A stretch of DNA of 53,569 bases, from contig NZ_JACBGH010000013.1 in the NCBI RefSeq assembly GCF_013391695.1, positions 1 to 53,569 of the forward strand, written 5' to 3'. The DNA is from Thiomicrorhabdus cannonii. GTDB taxonomy: Bacteria > Pseudomonadota > Gammaproteobacteria > Thiomicrospirales > Thiomicrospiraceae. Under the pieces are notes generated by a model. The model was not told the origin of the DNA, did not search any database, and saw only the letters and a list, made by a program, of their open reading frames with translations. Shown piece by piece: positions 26,769 through 37,746 of this stretch (positions are counted from its first letter, which is position 1; each line of letters begins with the position of its first letter). Position numbers and translations under genes: made by a program.

Positions 26769-28160
26769 TTATATCACTTTTGAAAAGCGGTTTTCGGTGC
26801 CGGCTTTCAGATAGGCGTCAAACACCATGCAGATATTGCGGATCAGCAGACGCCCTTTGGCGGTCACGTAAATGTCCTCGTCGCTCAACGTAATCAGACC
26901 GTCTGCCGCCATCGGCGCCAGATTCTGCAACTCCTTGGCGAAATACTCCTTGAAACGGATATTCCACGCCTGATCCAGCTTGGCGAAATTCAGATGGAAA
27001 TGGCTGATCAAACGGGTGATGACATCGCGGCGCAGTTCGTCGTCTTCGGTCAATTGCACGCCGCGATACACGGCCAGATGCCCGGCATCGATCGCCTCGT
27101 AATACTCCTGCAGGCTCTTGCGGTTCTGCGCATAGGTGTTGTCGATCAGCGAGATCGAGGTCGCCCCCATGCCCACCAGATCGCAATCGGCGTGCGTCGA
27201 ATAGCCCTGAAAGTTGCGGTAGAGGGTTTCATTGCGCTGCGCCACGGCAAGCTCGTCATCCGGCTTGGCAAAGTGATCCATGCCGATATAAACATAACCT
27301 GCTTCCAGCAGTCGATTGGTGGAGGCATGCAGAATCGCCAGTTTTTCGTCGGCGCTAGGCATATCCGCTTCGTTCATCTTTTTCTGCGTGGGGAACAGTG
27401 CCGGCATGTGCGCGTAATTGAAGATCGAGAAGCGATCCGGTTCGGCTTCCAACACGCGATCCAGGGTTTTGATAAAGCCTTGCTCGGTCTGGAACGGCAG
27501 GCCGTAGATCAGATCGACGTTGACCGACATAAACCCGGCTTCGCGCGCGCCTTCCAACACCTCAAACGTCTCTGCCTGCGTCTGGATGCGGTTGACCGCT
27601 TTTTGCACCTTTTCGTCGAAATCCTGCACGCCGAGGCTCATGCGATTGAAGCCGAGTTGACGCAGCAGTTTGACCGATTCGCGGTTGGCCTCGCGCGGGT
27701 CGATTTCGATCGAGTATTCGCCGGAATCGTCGTCATACAGATTAAAATGCTGACGTGTCTTGTCCATCAACTGGCGCATTTCGTCGTTGTTGATAAAGGT
27801 CGGCGTACCGCCGCCCCAATGCAACTGCGCGACCTTGCGGCTGGGATCGAACAGCTTGGACTGCATTTCGATCTCTTTGAACAGACGTTCCAGATAAGGA
27901 GTGGTTTTAGAACGGTCGCGTGTCCACACCTTGTTGCAGGCGCAGAAGAAGCAGACCGTATCGCAGAACGGAATATGAAAATACAGCGACAGATCGCGCC
28001 CCGAAGCGTTGCTGCGCGCTGCGGCGGCCTCGTAATCGGCCATCCCGAAGCTCTCGTCGAACTGCAAGGCCGTCGGATAAGAGGTATAACGCGGCCCGGT
28101 CTGGTTGTAGCGCTTAATCAGGGCTTCATCAAACTGTATTTTCTGTTCCATTGTCAGCAT
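26769..28160 (-). CDS. hemN: Oxygen-independent coproporphyrinogen III oxidase
   Basis: 463 residues. Radical-SAM enzyme converting coproporphyrinogen III to protoporphyrinogen IX without oxygen, for heme synthesis. N-terminus with GPRYTSYPTALQF; [4Fe-4S] motif FCDTVCFFCACNKV (CxxxCxxC plus the HemN-type extra Cys); HWGGGTPTF SAM-binding stretch; C-terminal HemN domain with VTAKGRLLIRNICMVFD. ATG 28160 is used; ATG 28151 is an alternative. It would serve the c-type cytochromes encoded nearby. Confidence 0.96.
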   Translation of the reverse strand: MLTMEQKIQFDEALIKRYNQTGPRYTSYPTALQFDESFGMADYEAAAARSNASGRDLSLYFHIPFCDTVCFFCACNKVWTRDRSKTTPYLERLFKEIEMQSKLFDPSRKVAQLHWGGGTPTFINNDEMRQLMDKTRQHFNLYDDDSGEYSIEIDPREANRESVKLLRQLGFNRMSLGVQDFDEKVQKAVNRIQTQAETFEVLEGAREAGFMSVNVDLIYGLPFQTEQGFIKTLDRVLEAEPDRFSIFNYAHMPALFPTQKKMNEADMPSADEKLAILHASTNRLLEAGYVYIGMDHFAKPDDELAVAQRNETLYRNFQGYSTHADCDLVGMGATSISLIDNTYAQNRKSLQEYYEAIDAGHLAVYRGVQLTEDDELRRDVITRLISHFHLNFAKLDQAWNIRFKEYFAKELQNLAPMAADGLITLSDEDIYVTAKGRLLIRNICMVFDAYLKAGTENRFSKVI

Positions 28161-28271
28161 CCATGTTGTTCAGGCCGCCAAGCATAAAGCAAAAACCGGT
28201 CGCGGGAGTTAATCTGCCTCAAGTGTCGGCAAATTAGTCCCCCGCGAATGTGTACCCGAAAATGAGTAGCC

Positions 28272-30497
28272 TTAAGCCTTGATGATTGACCACACCTGAT
28301 GAATTTTGTCGTTGCGCTCAAAATCCTTGGGCATAGTCTGACGCGTCAGATTGGTGATCTGCAAACCGGCCTGCACCTGCTGCAATCCTGCTTCATCCAA
28401 CTTGAACTTGCGCAGGTTGTTAGAGAACACCAGCTCACCGCCCGGCTTCAGCAAGCGCAAAGTCTGCTCGATCAGTCCCACATGATCGCGCTGAATATCG
28501 AGCGTGCCTTCCATGCGTTTGGAGGTGGAGAACGACGGTGGGTCGAGGAAAATCACATCAAACTGTTCTTTATGCCCTTTCCACGCGGTTTGCAGCCAAT
28601 CGAGCACATCGGCCTGATGCAAACGGTGCTGCTGCTCGTCGATGCGGTTGTTCATAAAGTTGTGCTTGGCCCAATACAGATAGGTTTTGGACATATCCAC
28701 GCTCAAGCTGCTCTTGGCGCCGGCCACTGCCGCCTCCGCCGTGGCCGTGGCGGTATAACAGAACAGATTCAGCAAGTGCTTGCCGCTGGCCTGTTTGGCG
28801 ACATAAGCCCGCACATCGCGGTGATCCAGAAACAGGCCGGTATCCAGATAATCGGTGAAATTCACACGCAGCTTGGCACCGTTTTCCAGCACGGTAAAAA
28901 ATTGTTTGCTCTCATCCAGCCGCTCATACTGCGAGGTGCCCTTCTGACGCTCGCGCACCTTGTAGATAATATGCTCCAACGGCATCGAAAACACACGCGG
29001 CAAGGCGGCCATCGCTTCATACAGACGCTTGCGCGCCTTCTGACGGTCGACCGATTTCGGCGCGGCATATTCGTTGACCACCAGCCAATCGCCGGCCTCT
29101 TCGGTATGGTAAAAATCCACCGACAAGGCATATTCCGGCATATCGGCGTCATACACGCGGTAGGCATTCACCTGATGCTGCTGCGCCCATTTCTTGAGGG
29201 TTTTGAGGTTTTTCTGCACGCGGTTGGCGAACATCTTCGCCCCCTCGCTCTCCACCAATTCCGGCAGGGCGTTGTGAATCTCCTCCGCCAGATGCAAACC
29301 ACCTTTGATGGCCGGCTGGCGATGGTAAGCCTCAATGACGTCAAAACGGAACAACTTACATTCCAAGGCGCCGTTGAAGAAACTGTGCGAACGCTTGGCC
29401 TTCAACCCCAGATACATGCCCAACTCGTCGTTACAGGTCAGAATTGCCGCCTGCCAGCCGTCGAATTCGGTTTTGAGGTAGTTGCCCAATTCCACATAGA
29501 GCGCCTTGACCTCTTCGATCTCGCCCAAACGCTCGCCGTAAGGCGGGTTACAAATCACCAGGCCGGGTGTCCAGTCGCCCCAGCGGCGGCCTTGCGCCAC
29601 CGCCATCTGCTTGATTTCGATACTGTCGTCGTAACCGGCGTTGGCAATCGCTTCATGGGCAATGTCCAAACTTTTGTGCGACACGTCCGAACCGTAAATC
29701 GGCGGCAGATGGCGCAAGCCCTCGGCTTCACGCTCACGCGCCTCAGCAATCAGGTTTTTCCACAAGGCGCGGTCATGCTGCTTCCAGCTTAAAAACGCCA
29801 TCTGATCGGCTTTTTCCAGCCCCGGCGCCAAATCCGAGGCCATCATCGCGGCTTCGATCAGAAAGGTACCGGAACCGCACATCGGGTCATACAGCGTGCC
29901 GCCGGCTTTGGCGATTTCCGGCCAGCCGGCGCGCATCAACAACGCCGCAGCGACGTTCTCTTTCAATGGCGCCTTGACCTGCTGGCCTTCGCGGTAACCG
30001 CGCTGGTGCAGGCTGTGGCCGGTCAGATCAAGACTCAATGTCAGTTCATTGCGGTTCAAATGGCCGTGCACACGCAGTTCGGGGTAAGTGGTATCGACAC
30101 GCGGACGGGTATGAAACTTGTCGCGGAAGTAATCGACGATGCCGTCCTTGATTTTGAGCGCGCCGTAATGGGTATGGTCGATGCCCATGCCTTTACCGGA
30201 AAAGGAGACCACAAAGGTGCCGTTGCCTTCCATGTGTTCTTCCCACGGCACTTGGGCCATCGCCGTGGTCAGCTCTTCCTGATTGTCGAGTTTGGTTTCC
30301 AACAGCGTAATGTAGATGCGGTTGGCCAGACGCGACCACAGACAGGCGCGGTAAGCCACTTCCAAGCTCCCCTCAAAGCTGACGCCGCGCGGCTGCGCCT
30401 TGACATTCTCGGCACCGAAGCTCATCAGCTCTTCGCGCAAAATCTCACTCAACCCACCCGGCGCGGTGGCAAAACATTTCAACATAATTCTATCCAT
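28272..30497 (-). CDS. rlmL: Bifunctional 23S rRNA methyltransferase RlmKL
   Basis: 741 residues, the fused gammaproteobacterial form. N-terminal half with THUMP domain and m2G2445 methyltransferase (DPMCGSGTFLIEAAM SAM motif, CNPPYGERLG catalytic motif); C-terminal half m7G2069 methyltransferase (LNLFCYTATATAEAA, FLDPPSFSTSKRMEG). ATG 30485, giving MLKCFATAPGGL, fits homologs at least as well as ATG 30497. Divergent from the transglycosylase gene. Confidence 0.96.
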   Translation of the reverse strand: MDRIMLKCFATAPGGLSEILREELMSFGAENVKAQPRGVSFEGSLEVAYRACLWSRLANRIYITLLETKLDNQEELTTAMAQVPWEEHMEGNGTFVVSFSGKGMGIDHTHYGALKIKDGIVDYFRDKFHTRPRVDTTYPELRVHGHLNRNELTLSLDLTGHSLHQRGYREGQQVKAPLKENVAAALLMRAGWPEIAKAGGTLYDPMCGSGTFLIEAAMMASDLAPGLEKADQMAFLSWKQHDRALWKNLIAEAREREAEGLRHLPPIYGSDVSHKSLDIAHEAIANAGYDDSIEIKQMAVAQGRRWGDWTPGLVICNPPYGERLGEIEEVKALYVELGNYLKTEFDGWQAAILTCNDELGMYLGLKAKRSHSFFNGALECKLFRFDVIEAYHRQPAIKGGLHLAEEIHNALPELVESEGAKMFANRVQKNLKTLKKWAQQHQVNAYRVYDADMPEYALSVDFYHTEEAGDWLVVNEYAAPKSVDRQKARKRLYEAMAALPRVFSMPLEHIIYKVRERQKGTSQYERLDESKQFFTVLENGAKLRVNFTDYLDTGLFLDHRDVRAYVAKQASGKHLLNLFCYTATATAEAAVAGAKSSLSVDMSKTYLYWAKHNFMNNRIDEQQHRLHQADVLDWLQTAWKGHKEQFDVIFLDPPSFSTSKRMEGTLDIQRDHVGLIEQTLRLLKPGGELVFSNNLRKFKLDEAGLQQVQAGLQITNLTRQTMPKDFERNDKIHQVWSIIKA
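29557..29568 (+). repeat. Dispersed repeat near copy in rlmL
   Basis: ACCAGGCCGGGT, one mismatch to AACAGGCCGGGT, within rlmL. The encoded stretch (TPGLVICNPPYG) is conserved, so this one may be coincidental. Confidence 0.4.
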
Positions 30498-30665
30498 TTA
30501 CAGTCAAGGGGCCGGCTCCCATTTTCCCTAAAAATTCGGTACTTAAATGTATGGAGAACAGGCGTTTTTAATAAGCGCATTTTACTTGTTTTACTGGTCT
30601 CTCATTCAAGTTTCTGTAAAATAGGATGTCCGATTAGAAACCGCACGGCCGTGGTAAAAACCGCA

Positions 30666-31931
30666 ATGACGTTCCCGATTCCTCCATCCCTATCTCGTCT
30701 GTTACGCCACTGGTCGGGCGCGCTTTTGCTTGCCGCGCTTTTGCTTGCCGCGCTTTGGCCTGCATTCTATGCAGGCTCGGCGATGGCGCAGGATGACGCC
30801 GAATTCCAGAGCTGGGTTCAACAATTCAAACAGCAGGCGGAAACTCAAGGCATCTCCAAAACCACGCTGGAGCGGGCTTTTGCCGACGTTCATCTGAATG
30901 AAAAGGTGCTGGAACTGGATCGCCGCCAACCGGAATTTACCCGAACTTTCTGGCAGTATTTCCAAAGCGCGGTGACCGAATGGCGCATTCAGCGCGCCGC
31001 AATGCTCTATCGCAAACACCGCAGACTGCTCGATCAGGTCACCAAACAATACGGCGTTCCGGGGCGTTTTCTGGTCGCTTTCTGGGGCATGGAAACCAAT
31101 TTCGGCGGCTACACCGGCAATATCCCGATTATCGAGTCGCTCGCCACCCTGGCCTACGACCCGCGCCGCAGCGACTTCTTTAGCAACGAACTGCTGGAAG
31201 CGCTGAAAATTCTCGATCAGGGCAATATTTCCCTGCAAGACATGAAAGGTTCCTGGGCAGGCGCGATGGGACAGTGCCAGTTCATGCCGTCCAACTATAT
31301 GCGCTATGCGGTGGACGGCGACGGCGACGGCAAAAAAGACCTGTGGAACAGCCTGGAAGACGTATTCTTCTCCGCCGGCCATTTTCTGGCCGAACTGGGC
31401 TGGCAGCGTGAGGAGAACTGGGGACGCGAGGTGCATCTGCCCAAAGGATTCGACTATGCGCTGGCCGACGGCCAAACCGAACGCTCCTTGCAGGAGTGGG
31501 CGCAACTGGGCATCCAACTCGCCGATGGCCGCGCCCTGCCGCAAGAGAGCATGAATGCCAAACTATTGCTGCCTTCTGATTATCGCGGGCCGGCGTTTCT
31601 GGTGTACGCCAATTTTGACGTCATCAAGCGCTGGAACAACTCCAATAACTACGCTTTGGGTGTCGCCCATCTCGCCGACCGCATCATCGGGCGCACCACC
31701 TTGAGCAAAGAGCGCCCCGACGATGACGAAGCCATGAGCCTTGCGGATATGCAGGCCCTGCAGGATCACCTCAACTGGCTCGGCTACGACGCCGGCAAAC
31801 CCGACGGCATCGCCGGCAGCCGCACCCGCAACGCGCTGCGCGCCTTCCAGAAAGACCAGCGCCTGCCGGCTGACGGCTTCCCATCAGCCGCCATGCTTAA
31901 ACGCTTGGAACAGGTGCGAACTCCTTCGTAA
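30666..31931 (+). CDS. Lytic murein transglycosylase, MltB family
   Basis: 421 residues. Signal/anchor segment at ~18-40 ending AMA; SLT_2 domain (~45-340) with catalytic Glu143 in WGMETNFGGYTG, and SWAGAMGQCQFMPSNYMRYAVDGDGDGKKDLW; C-terminal PG_binding_1 domain (~355-415, LQDHLNWLGYDAGKPDGIAGSRTR-type repeat). Cleaves the MurNAc-GlcNAc bond forming anhydro ends. The frame is open far upstream on the antisense of rlmL; ATG 30666 starts the signal peptide. A short ORF follows after 6 bases. Confidence 0.92.
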   Translation: MTFPIPPSLSRLLRHWSGALLLAALLLAALWPAFYAGSAMAQDDAEFQSWVQQFKQQAETQGISKTTLERAFADVHLNEKVLELDRRQPEFTRTFWQYFQSAVTEWRIQRAAMLYRKHRRLLDQVTKQYGVPGRFLVAFWGMETNFGGYTGNIPIIESLATLAYDPRRSDFFSNELLEALKILDQGNISLQDMKGSWAGAMGQCQFMPSNYMRYAVDGDGDGKKDLWNSLEDVFFSAGHFLAELGWQREENWGREVHLPKGFDYALADGQTERSLQEWAQLGIQLADGRALPQESMNAKLLLPSDYRGPAFLVYANFDVIKRWNNSNNYALGVAHLADRIIGRTTLSKERPDDDEAMSLADMQALQDHLNWLGYDAGKPDGIAGSRTRNALRAFQKDQRLPADGFPSAAMLKRLEQVRTPS

Positions 31932-31937
31932 ATCGCC

Positions 31938-32090
31938 ATGAAAAAGCCTGCCACGCCCCCCAAACCGACTGATGACCATAGCCAACCGGCGGCCTTCCTG
32001 TTCTGGAAAACCCAAAGCCGCTTAGCCAGACTCGCCTTGCGGTTGCAGCATCTGCTTCACCTCAAACGCCTGAACCGCAAAGAGCGATAA
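31938..32090 (+). CDS. Small basic protein of unknown function
   Basis: 50 codons from ATG 31938, 6 bases after the transglycosylase stop, stopping at TAA 32088. N-terminal half Pro-rich (KKPATPPKPTDDHSQP), C-terminal half a strongly basic amphipathic helix rich in Arg, Leu and Gln (RLARLALRLQHLLHLKRL). I recognise no family. Position directly before a terminator-like repeat and tight linkage favour it being real, but there is no strong ribosome-binding site. Confidence 0.4.
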   Translation: MKKPATPPKPTDDHSQPAAFLFWKTQSRLARLALRLQHLLHLKRLNRKER

Positions 32091-32106
32091 CCCGGCCTGT
32101 TGGGTT
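32090..32106 (-). terminator. Dispersed repeat variant acting as short terminator
   Basis: ACCCGGCCTGTTGGGTT on +, one change from the exact repeat. The change makes AACCC/GGGTT pair around an 8-base loop, followed by TTTTT. It ends the transglycosylase-small ORF unit. Confidence 0.55.
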
Positions 32107-32150
32107 TTTAAAAGCCTTTTCAGAAATGCTCAAACCACAAACTTAGGCGG

Positions 32151-33863
32151 CTATTCACTTTCCACGCGGTTACGTCCCCCCGCTTTGGCACGATAAAGCG
32201 CGTCATCGGCGCGCATCAACAGTTCATCCAGGGTAGTGTCAGTGGGCCAAAGCGTGCTCACGCCGATACTCACCGTTATCGTCAGCGGCGATTCGGAATC
32301 GGCCAACGCCAGCTCCATTTGCGCAATCTGTACCTTGAGGCGTTCGGCCGTGGTCAGCGCCTCGGACAAAGACTGTTCCGGCAACAACACCACAAACTCC
32401 TCGCCGCCGAAACGCGCCACCAAATCCTCGCGACGCAGTTCGCGCTTGAGTGTTTCTGCAAACGCCACCAGCGCTTTGTCGCCCACCGCATGTCCGTAAC
32501 GGTCGTTAATGGCTTTGAAATGGTCAAGATCCAACATCAAGCAGGCCAGCGGGCGTGCATAGCGCCGGGTGCGTTCGAGTTCTGTATGCGCCAATTCAAA
32601 AAAGTAACGGCGGTTGAGCAAGCCCGTTAAATAATCGGTGGTGGCGGAGGTGAAGAGTTGCGCATTGGCAGCCTCCAGCGCCAGGCGGTGTTCGCGTTCT
32701 TGATAGTTTTGTATGAACATGATCAACAGAAAGAGCAGCACTTGCATGGTCAAGGCCAGGCTCATGCTGTTGTCTGTCCAGAAATTAATGGGAACAAACC
32801 CTTGTATCACGCCAATGCGCACCATGAGTGCAAACACAGTCACCGCAAATACCAGCACGTACACTTTGGCGAGCGGCTCTTTGCGCCAAAGCCTAACGGC
32901 AGTGAACAGCAGGCCCAACATGATAAAAAACGCTACCAGATGCGTGACGGGCAGTGACCAGCGATATTGCCCCATAACCACCGACACCACCGCCCAGCCC
33001 ACCACCAAGCTGGTGGCGATGAACTGTGCGTAAAATAGCTTTTTGTAATAGTGCTTCAATTTGAGCAACTCATTACTGAGCAACACCAGAAAGAACAGCG
33101 CGAAGGCCTGCGCCAGCGTGCCAATCGCATCGCCAAAGCGCGCCGGCCAAAATACGGTCGTCCAGCCGTGGACAAACATCATGATGAAACTGATGGCGGC
33201 GGTAAATCCGGCAAAAAACAGAAAGCCTTTGGCTCTGAAAATAAACAGCTGCAACAGGGCAAACAGCAGCGCAAGCAAAATCAGCGCGCCGACAAATGCC
33301 GAAACCAACAGCATGGTTTGTTCGTGCTGCTGGTATGCCTGTTCGCTGATCAAATCCATTGACACATTCAGGGTATTTTGCGACGCAAAACGGATCAGAA
33401 ACGTTTGCGGGTTTAACGGATCGGAGGAAAGCAAACTCAGCGGAATAGTCGGCAAACGCGCGGTTTGCTGGTGTTGGCCTTGTACTTGATCGCCGCCCTG
33501 CCAGTGTATCAGTTGGTGATTTGCATCTTGCCAGTAGGCGTCAATCCGGTCATGGTAGGGCACATTCATCCGCAGCAGCCAGTTTTGCGGAGCCTTAAGA
33601 CACGCCGGCGGCGCACTCACATCGAGCTTGACCCAGATAGCCGAACGGGTCGAACCATACGAAAAGCTGCTTTTAACCGCTTCGAACGGTTGCTGTATCG
33701 CATCGCTATAGCCGGCCGATGCGGTGGCATCGATCCACACGCTGACCTTGCCGGCAAGCTCTATCTTTGACGGACAGCTTGCCTGGCCCGTCCAAGACTG
33801 GGCAGCGACCATCCATAACAACACTCCGCCAACAAAGTACAACCACCCTCTCTTCAGCAGCAT
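32151..33863 (-). CDS. 7TM-sensor diguanylate cyclase
   Basis: 570 residues. Signal peptide (~1-27), periplasmic 7TMR-DISMED2 domain (~30-175; GSTRSAIWVKLDV, PWHDR-like YHDRIDAYW), seven membrane helices (~185-385), then a GGDEF domain (~405-570) with DYLTGLLNRRYFF, LDLDHFKAINDRYGHAVGD and active-site RFGGEEFVVLLPE. An RxxD inhibitory site (RRED) precedes it. Predicted to make c-di-GMP in response to a periplasmic, probably carbohydrate, signal. Single gene, no partner. Confidence 0.93.
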   Translation of the reverse strand: MLLKRGWLYFVGGVLLWMVAAQSWTGQASCPSKIELAGKVSVWIDATASAGYSDAIQQPFEAVKSSFSYGSTRSAIWVKLDVSAPPACLKAPQNWLLRMNVPYHDRIDAYWQDANHQLIHWQGGDQVQGQHQQTARLPTIPLSLLSSDPLNPQTFLIRFASQNTLNVSMDLISEQAYQQHEQTMLLVSAFVGALILLALLFALLQLFIFRAKGFLFFAGFTAAISFIMMFVHGWTTVFWPARFGDAIGTLAQAFALFFLVLLSNELLKLKHYYKKLFYAQFIATSLVVGWAVVSVVMGQYRWSLPVTHLVAFFIMLGLLFTAVRLWRKEPLAKVYVLVFAVTVFALMVRIGVIQGFVPINFWTDNSMSLALTMQVLLFLLIMFIQNYQEREHRLALEAANAQLFTSATTDYLTGLLNRRYFFELAHTELERTRRYARPLACLMLDLDHFKAINDRYGHAVGDKALVAFAETLKRELRREDLVARFGGEEFVVLLPEQSLSEALTTAERLKVQIAQMELALADSESPLTITVSIGVSTLWPTDTTLDELLMRADDALYRAKAGGRNRVESE

Positions 33864-34064
33864 GAATCAACCTCTAACAATGACGATTCTTTGTCTTCAA
33901 AGACAAATCCGATTTGGCCGAGCAGATACAGCATTTTCTGCAAGAACGCGGTGATTGCGCACCCTGTACAAAGACCCTGACCGAAAATTCAACGGTAAAG
34001 CGTGCATTTTAACCCGTTGTAATAGAAGAAAAACGCAATTTATCGTCCGCAACGGTTGGGGTGC

Positions 34065-34094
34065 TTCGCATTTTCCTGTCATTTCAGTTATACT
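34065..34094 (+). promoter_or_regulatory. Putative sigma-70 promoter of the thi operon
   Basis: TATACT at 34089-34094 with TTCGCA at 34065-34070, 18-base spacing, about 25 bases upstream of the TPP riboswitch. The rest of 33864-34064 shows no gene. Confidence 0.5.
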
Positions 34095-34118
34095 CATGCA
34101 CGTTTAATTTTTTTAAAT

Positions 34119-34200
34119 TGTCGGAGTGCCTAGACTAGGCTGAGATCGCGCAAGCGGGATCCGTAGAACCTGATCTGGATAATACCAGCGAAGGGAACAA
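34119..34200 (+). ncRNA. TPP riboswitch (THI element)
   Basis: Contains the conserved core CTGAGATCGCG (34139-34149), GTAGAACCTGATCTGGATAA and ATACCAGCGAAGGGA that build the TPP-binding aptamer. It lies 148 bases before thiC and should lower thi expression when thiamine pyrophosphate is plentiful. The stretch between aptamer and thiC, the expression platform, holds a dispersed repeat copy. Confidence 0.95.
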
Positions 34201-34254
34201 TCAGACATACGCCCATTCCATCCCTTGGAATCTTTGTAAACCGCGCCGTTTCAA

Positions 34255-34271
34255 AACTCAACAGGCCGGGT
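34255..34271 (+). repeat. Dispersed repeat copy, exact 17-mer, in thiC leader
   Basis: Exact AACTCAACAGGCCGGGT between the TPP aptamer and the thiC ATG. Confidence 0.9.
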
Positions 34272-34326
34272 ACCACGCAACTGTCTGCTCTACCGAAGTT
34301 CTATAGTCTAATGCGCTTCGCCTTAA

Positions 34327-36321
<1,995 letters not shown>

Positions 36322-36322
36322 A

Positions 36323-37399
36323 ATGAACATCGGAATTCTGGGCGCCGGTCTCATCGGTCGCCTGACGGCGTTGCAACTCAGCAACGACCATCAGGTGACG
36401 CTGTTTGATGCCGACGACGAACAAGCCACGCAAAGCGCCGCTTATCTGGCGGCGGCGATGCTGGCGCCGATTGCCGAATCGGTGGAAACCTCGCACACCT
36501 TGATGCAGATGGGGCAGCGCAGCCAGCTATTATGGCCGCAGCTGCTCGCGCAACTCAATGCGCCGGTGTTTTTTCAACAGGCCGGGTCGCTGATTCTCGC
36601 TTTCGAGCAGGACAGCGGCAACCTGCAGGACTTTGCCCGCCACCTCAAAGGCATCGAAGGCGAGGATTTCATGCGCATCGACAGCACGCGTCTGGCCGAG
36701 CTGGAGCCCGAACTGGCGGCACAGAGCAAGCCGTTCAAGCATTTGCTCTATCTGCCACACGAAGGCCAGCTCGATAACCGCCAGCTGTTAAAGGCGCTGC
36801 AAAGCACCTTGCAAGCGCGCGGCGTGACCTGGCATGCGCAAACCCCCGCGGAAATCCGCGATGGACAAGTGTGGGCGAACGGTCAACTGCACGCTTTCGA
36901 CCGGATTATCGACTGCCGCGGCCTCGGCGGCAAAACGCAGATTCCATCGCCAAGCCGTTTACGCGGCGTGCGCGGTGAAGTGTTGCGGCTTTACGCGCCG
37001 GAAGTCATTTTAAACAGGCCGGTTCGGCTAATGCATCCGCGTTATCCGATCTATATCGCCCCCAAAGAAAACCACCATTTTGTGGTGGGGGCCACGCAGA
37101 TCGAATCGGAAGACAGCCGCGAGCCGACGGTGCGTTCGGCGTTGGAGCTTCTGTCGGCCTGTTTCAGCGTGCATAAGGGCTTTGCCGAAGCGGAGATTTT
37201 ACAGATCGCCTCCGGCCTGCGTCCGGCGCTGGGCGACAACGAGCCGAAAATCTGGGTGAACAACAAGGTCATCCAGATCAACGGCCTGTTCCGCCACGGC
37301 TATCTGCTCGCCCCAGTCATGGTCGAACAATGCGTGGCACTGGTCAACGGCAAAACCGACGACCTGCCCCAGTATCCAAACTTAATCGAAACACTTTAA
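36323..37399 (+). CDS. thiO: Glycine oxidase ThiO
   Basis: 358 residues. FAD enzyme making the glycine imine (dehydroglycine) used by ThiG for the thiazole ring. N-terminal dinucleotide fold MNIGILGAGLIGRLTALQL; DCRGLGG; the C-terminal FAD-binding ASGLRPALGDNEPKIW and NGLFRHGYLLAPVM. A single base separates it from thiC. A dispersed repeat is read as QQAGS near residue 86, which coincides with a natural FFQQAGSLIL strand. A repeat element separates it from thiS. Confidence 0.94.
   Translation: MNIGILGAGLIGRLTALQLSNDHQVTLFDADDEQATQSAAYLAAAMLAPIAESVETSHTLMQMGQRSQLLWPQLLAQLNAPVFFQQAGSLILAFEQDSGNLQDFARHLKGIEGEDFMRIDSTRLAELEPELAAQSKPFKHLLYLPHEGQLDNRQLLKALQSTLQARGVTWHAQTPAEIRDGQVWANGQLHAFDRIIDCRGLGGKTQIPSPSRLRGVRGEVLRLYAPEVILNRPVRLMHPRYPIYIAPKENHHFVVGATQIESEDSREPTVRSALELLSACFSVHKGFAEAEILQIASGLRPALGDNEPKIWVNNKVIQINGLFRHGYLLAPVMVEQCVALVNGKTDDLPQYPNLIETL
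36574..36587 (+). repeat. Dispersed repeat near copy inside thiO
   Basis: TCAACAGGCCGGGT, a 14-base exact part of the 17-mer, read as QQAGS in ThiO, the same frame as in DsbD. Confidence 0.75.
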
Positions 37400-37414
37400 A
37401 TAAGAAAACTGATT

Positions 37415-37522
37415 CACCACAGAGGCACAGAGGCACAGAGAGTTGAATGGCCGGCATCTGACTCTTTAAGCCAAGCATGACGTGCAGTTCAAGATACTCT
37501 GTGTCTCTGTGTCTCTGTGGTG
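37415..37522. repeat. CCACAGAG-type inverted-repeat element, ORF-less copy
   Basis: Arms CACCACAGAGGCACAGAG... (37415-37440) and ...CACAGAGACACAGAG inverse (37497-37522) pair with two mismatches in 26. The 56-base centre has no ORF. It splits the thi operon between thiO and thiS and ends 17 bases before the thiS ATG. Confidence 0.88.
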
Positions 37523-37539
37523 AAAACTAAGAACATACT

Positions 37540-37743
37540 ATGAACATCACCATCCATATCAACGATCAACCAATGGACATAAAAACCGGCAGCAGCTTGC
37601 TCGATGCCGTGATGGCCTTCGGTGCTACGCCGCCGTTTGCGCTGTTATTGAACCAGAACTTTGTTCCCGCGTCGGAACACGCGAACACCGCCGTGCAAGA
37701 AAACGACCGCATCGAAGTCATTTCCGCCATTCAAGGAGGCTAA
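37540..37743 (+). CDS. thiS: Sulfur carrier protein ThiS
   Basis: 67 residues. Ubiquitin-like carrier that receives sulfur as a C-terminal thiocarboxylate for thiazole formation. Ends with the required Gly-Gly (VISAIQGG); NDQPMDI and LLDAVMAFG match ThiS. ThiF is not in the window. Three bases separate it from thiG. Confidence 0.95.
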   Translation: MNITIHINDQPMDIKTGSSLLDAVMAFGATPPFALLLNQNFVPASEHANTAVQENDRIEVISAIQGG

Positions 37744-37746
37744 CGC

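Noticed and set aside
26556-26783. 75-codon ORF in the ydcF-hemN gap
   Set aside because: Runs through two terminators and a dispersed repeat and ends inside hemN; no family resemblance.
28830-28841. AACAGGCCGGTA-type matches (also near 18194, 25022, 37012)
   Set aside because: They lack the third G of GGGT and all lie in coding sequence; could be decayed copies or chance, so not counted.
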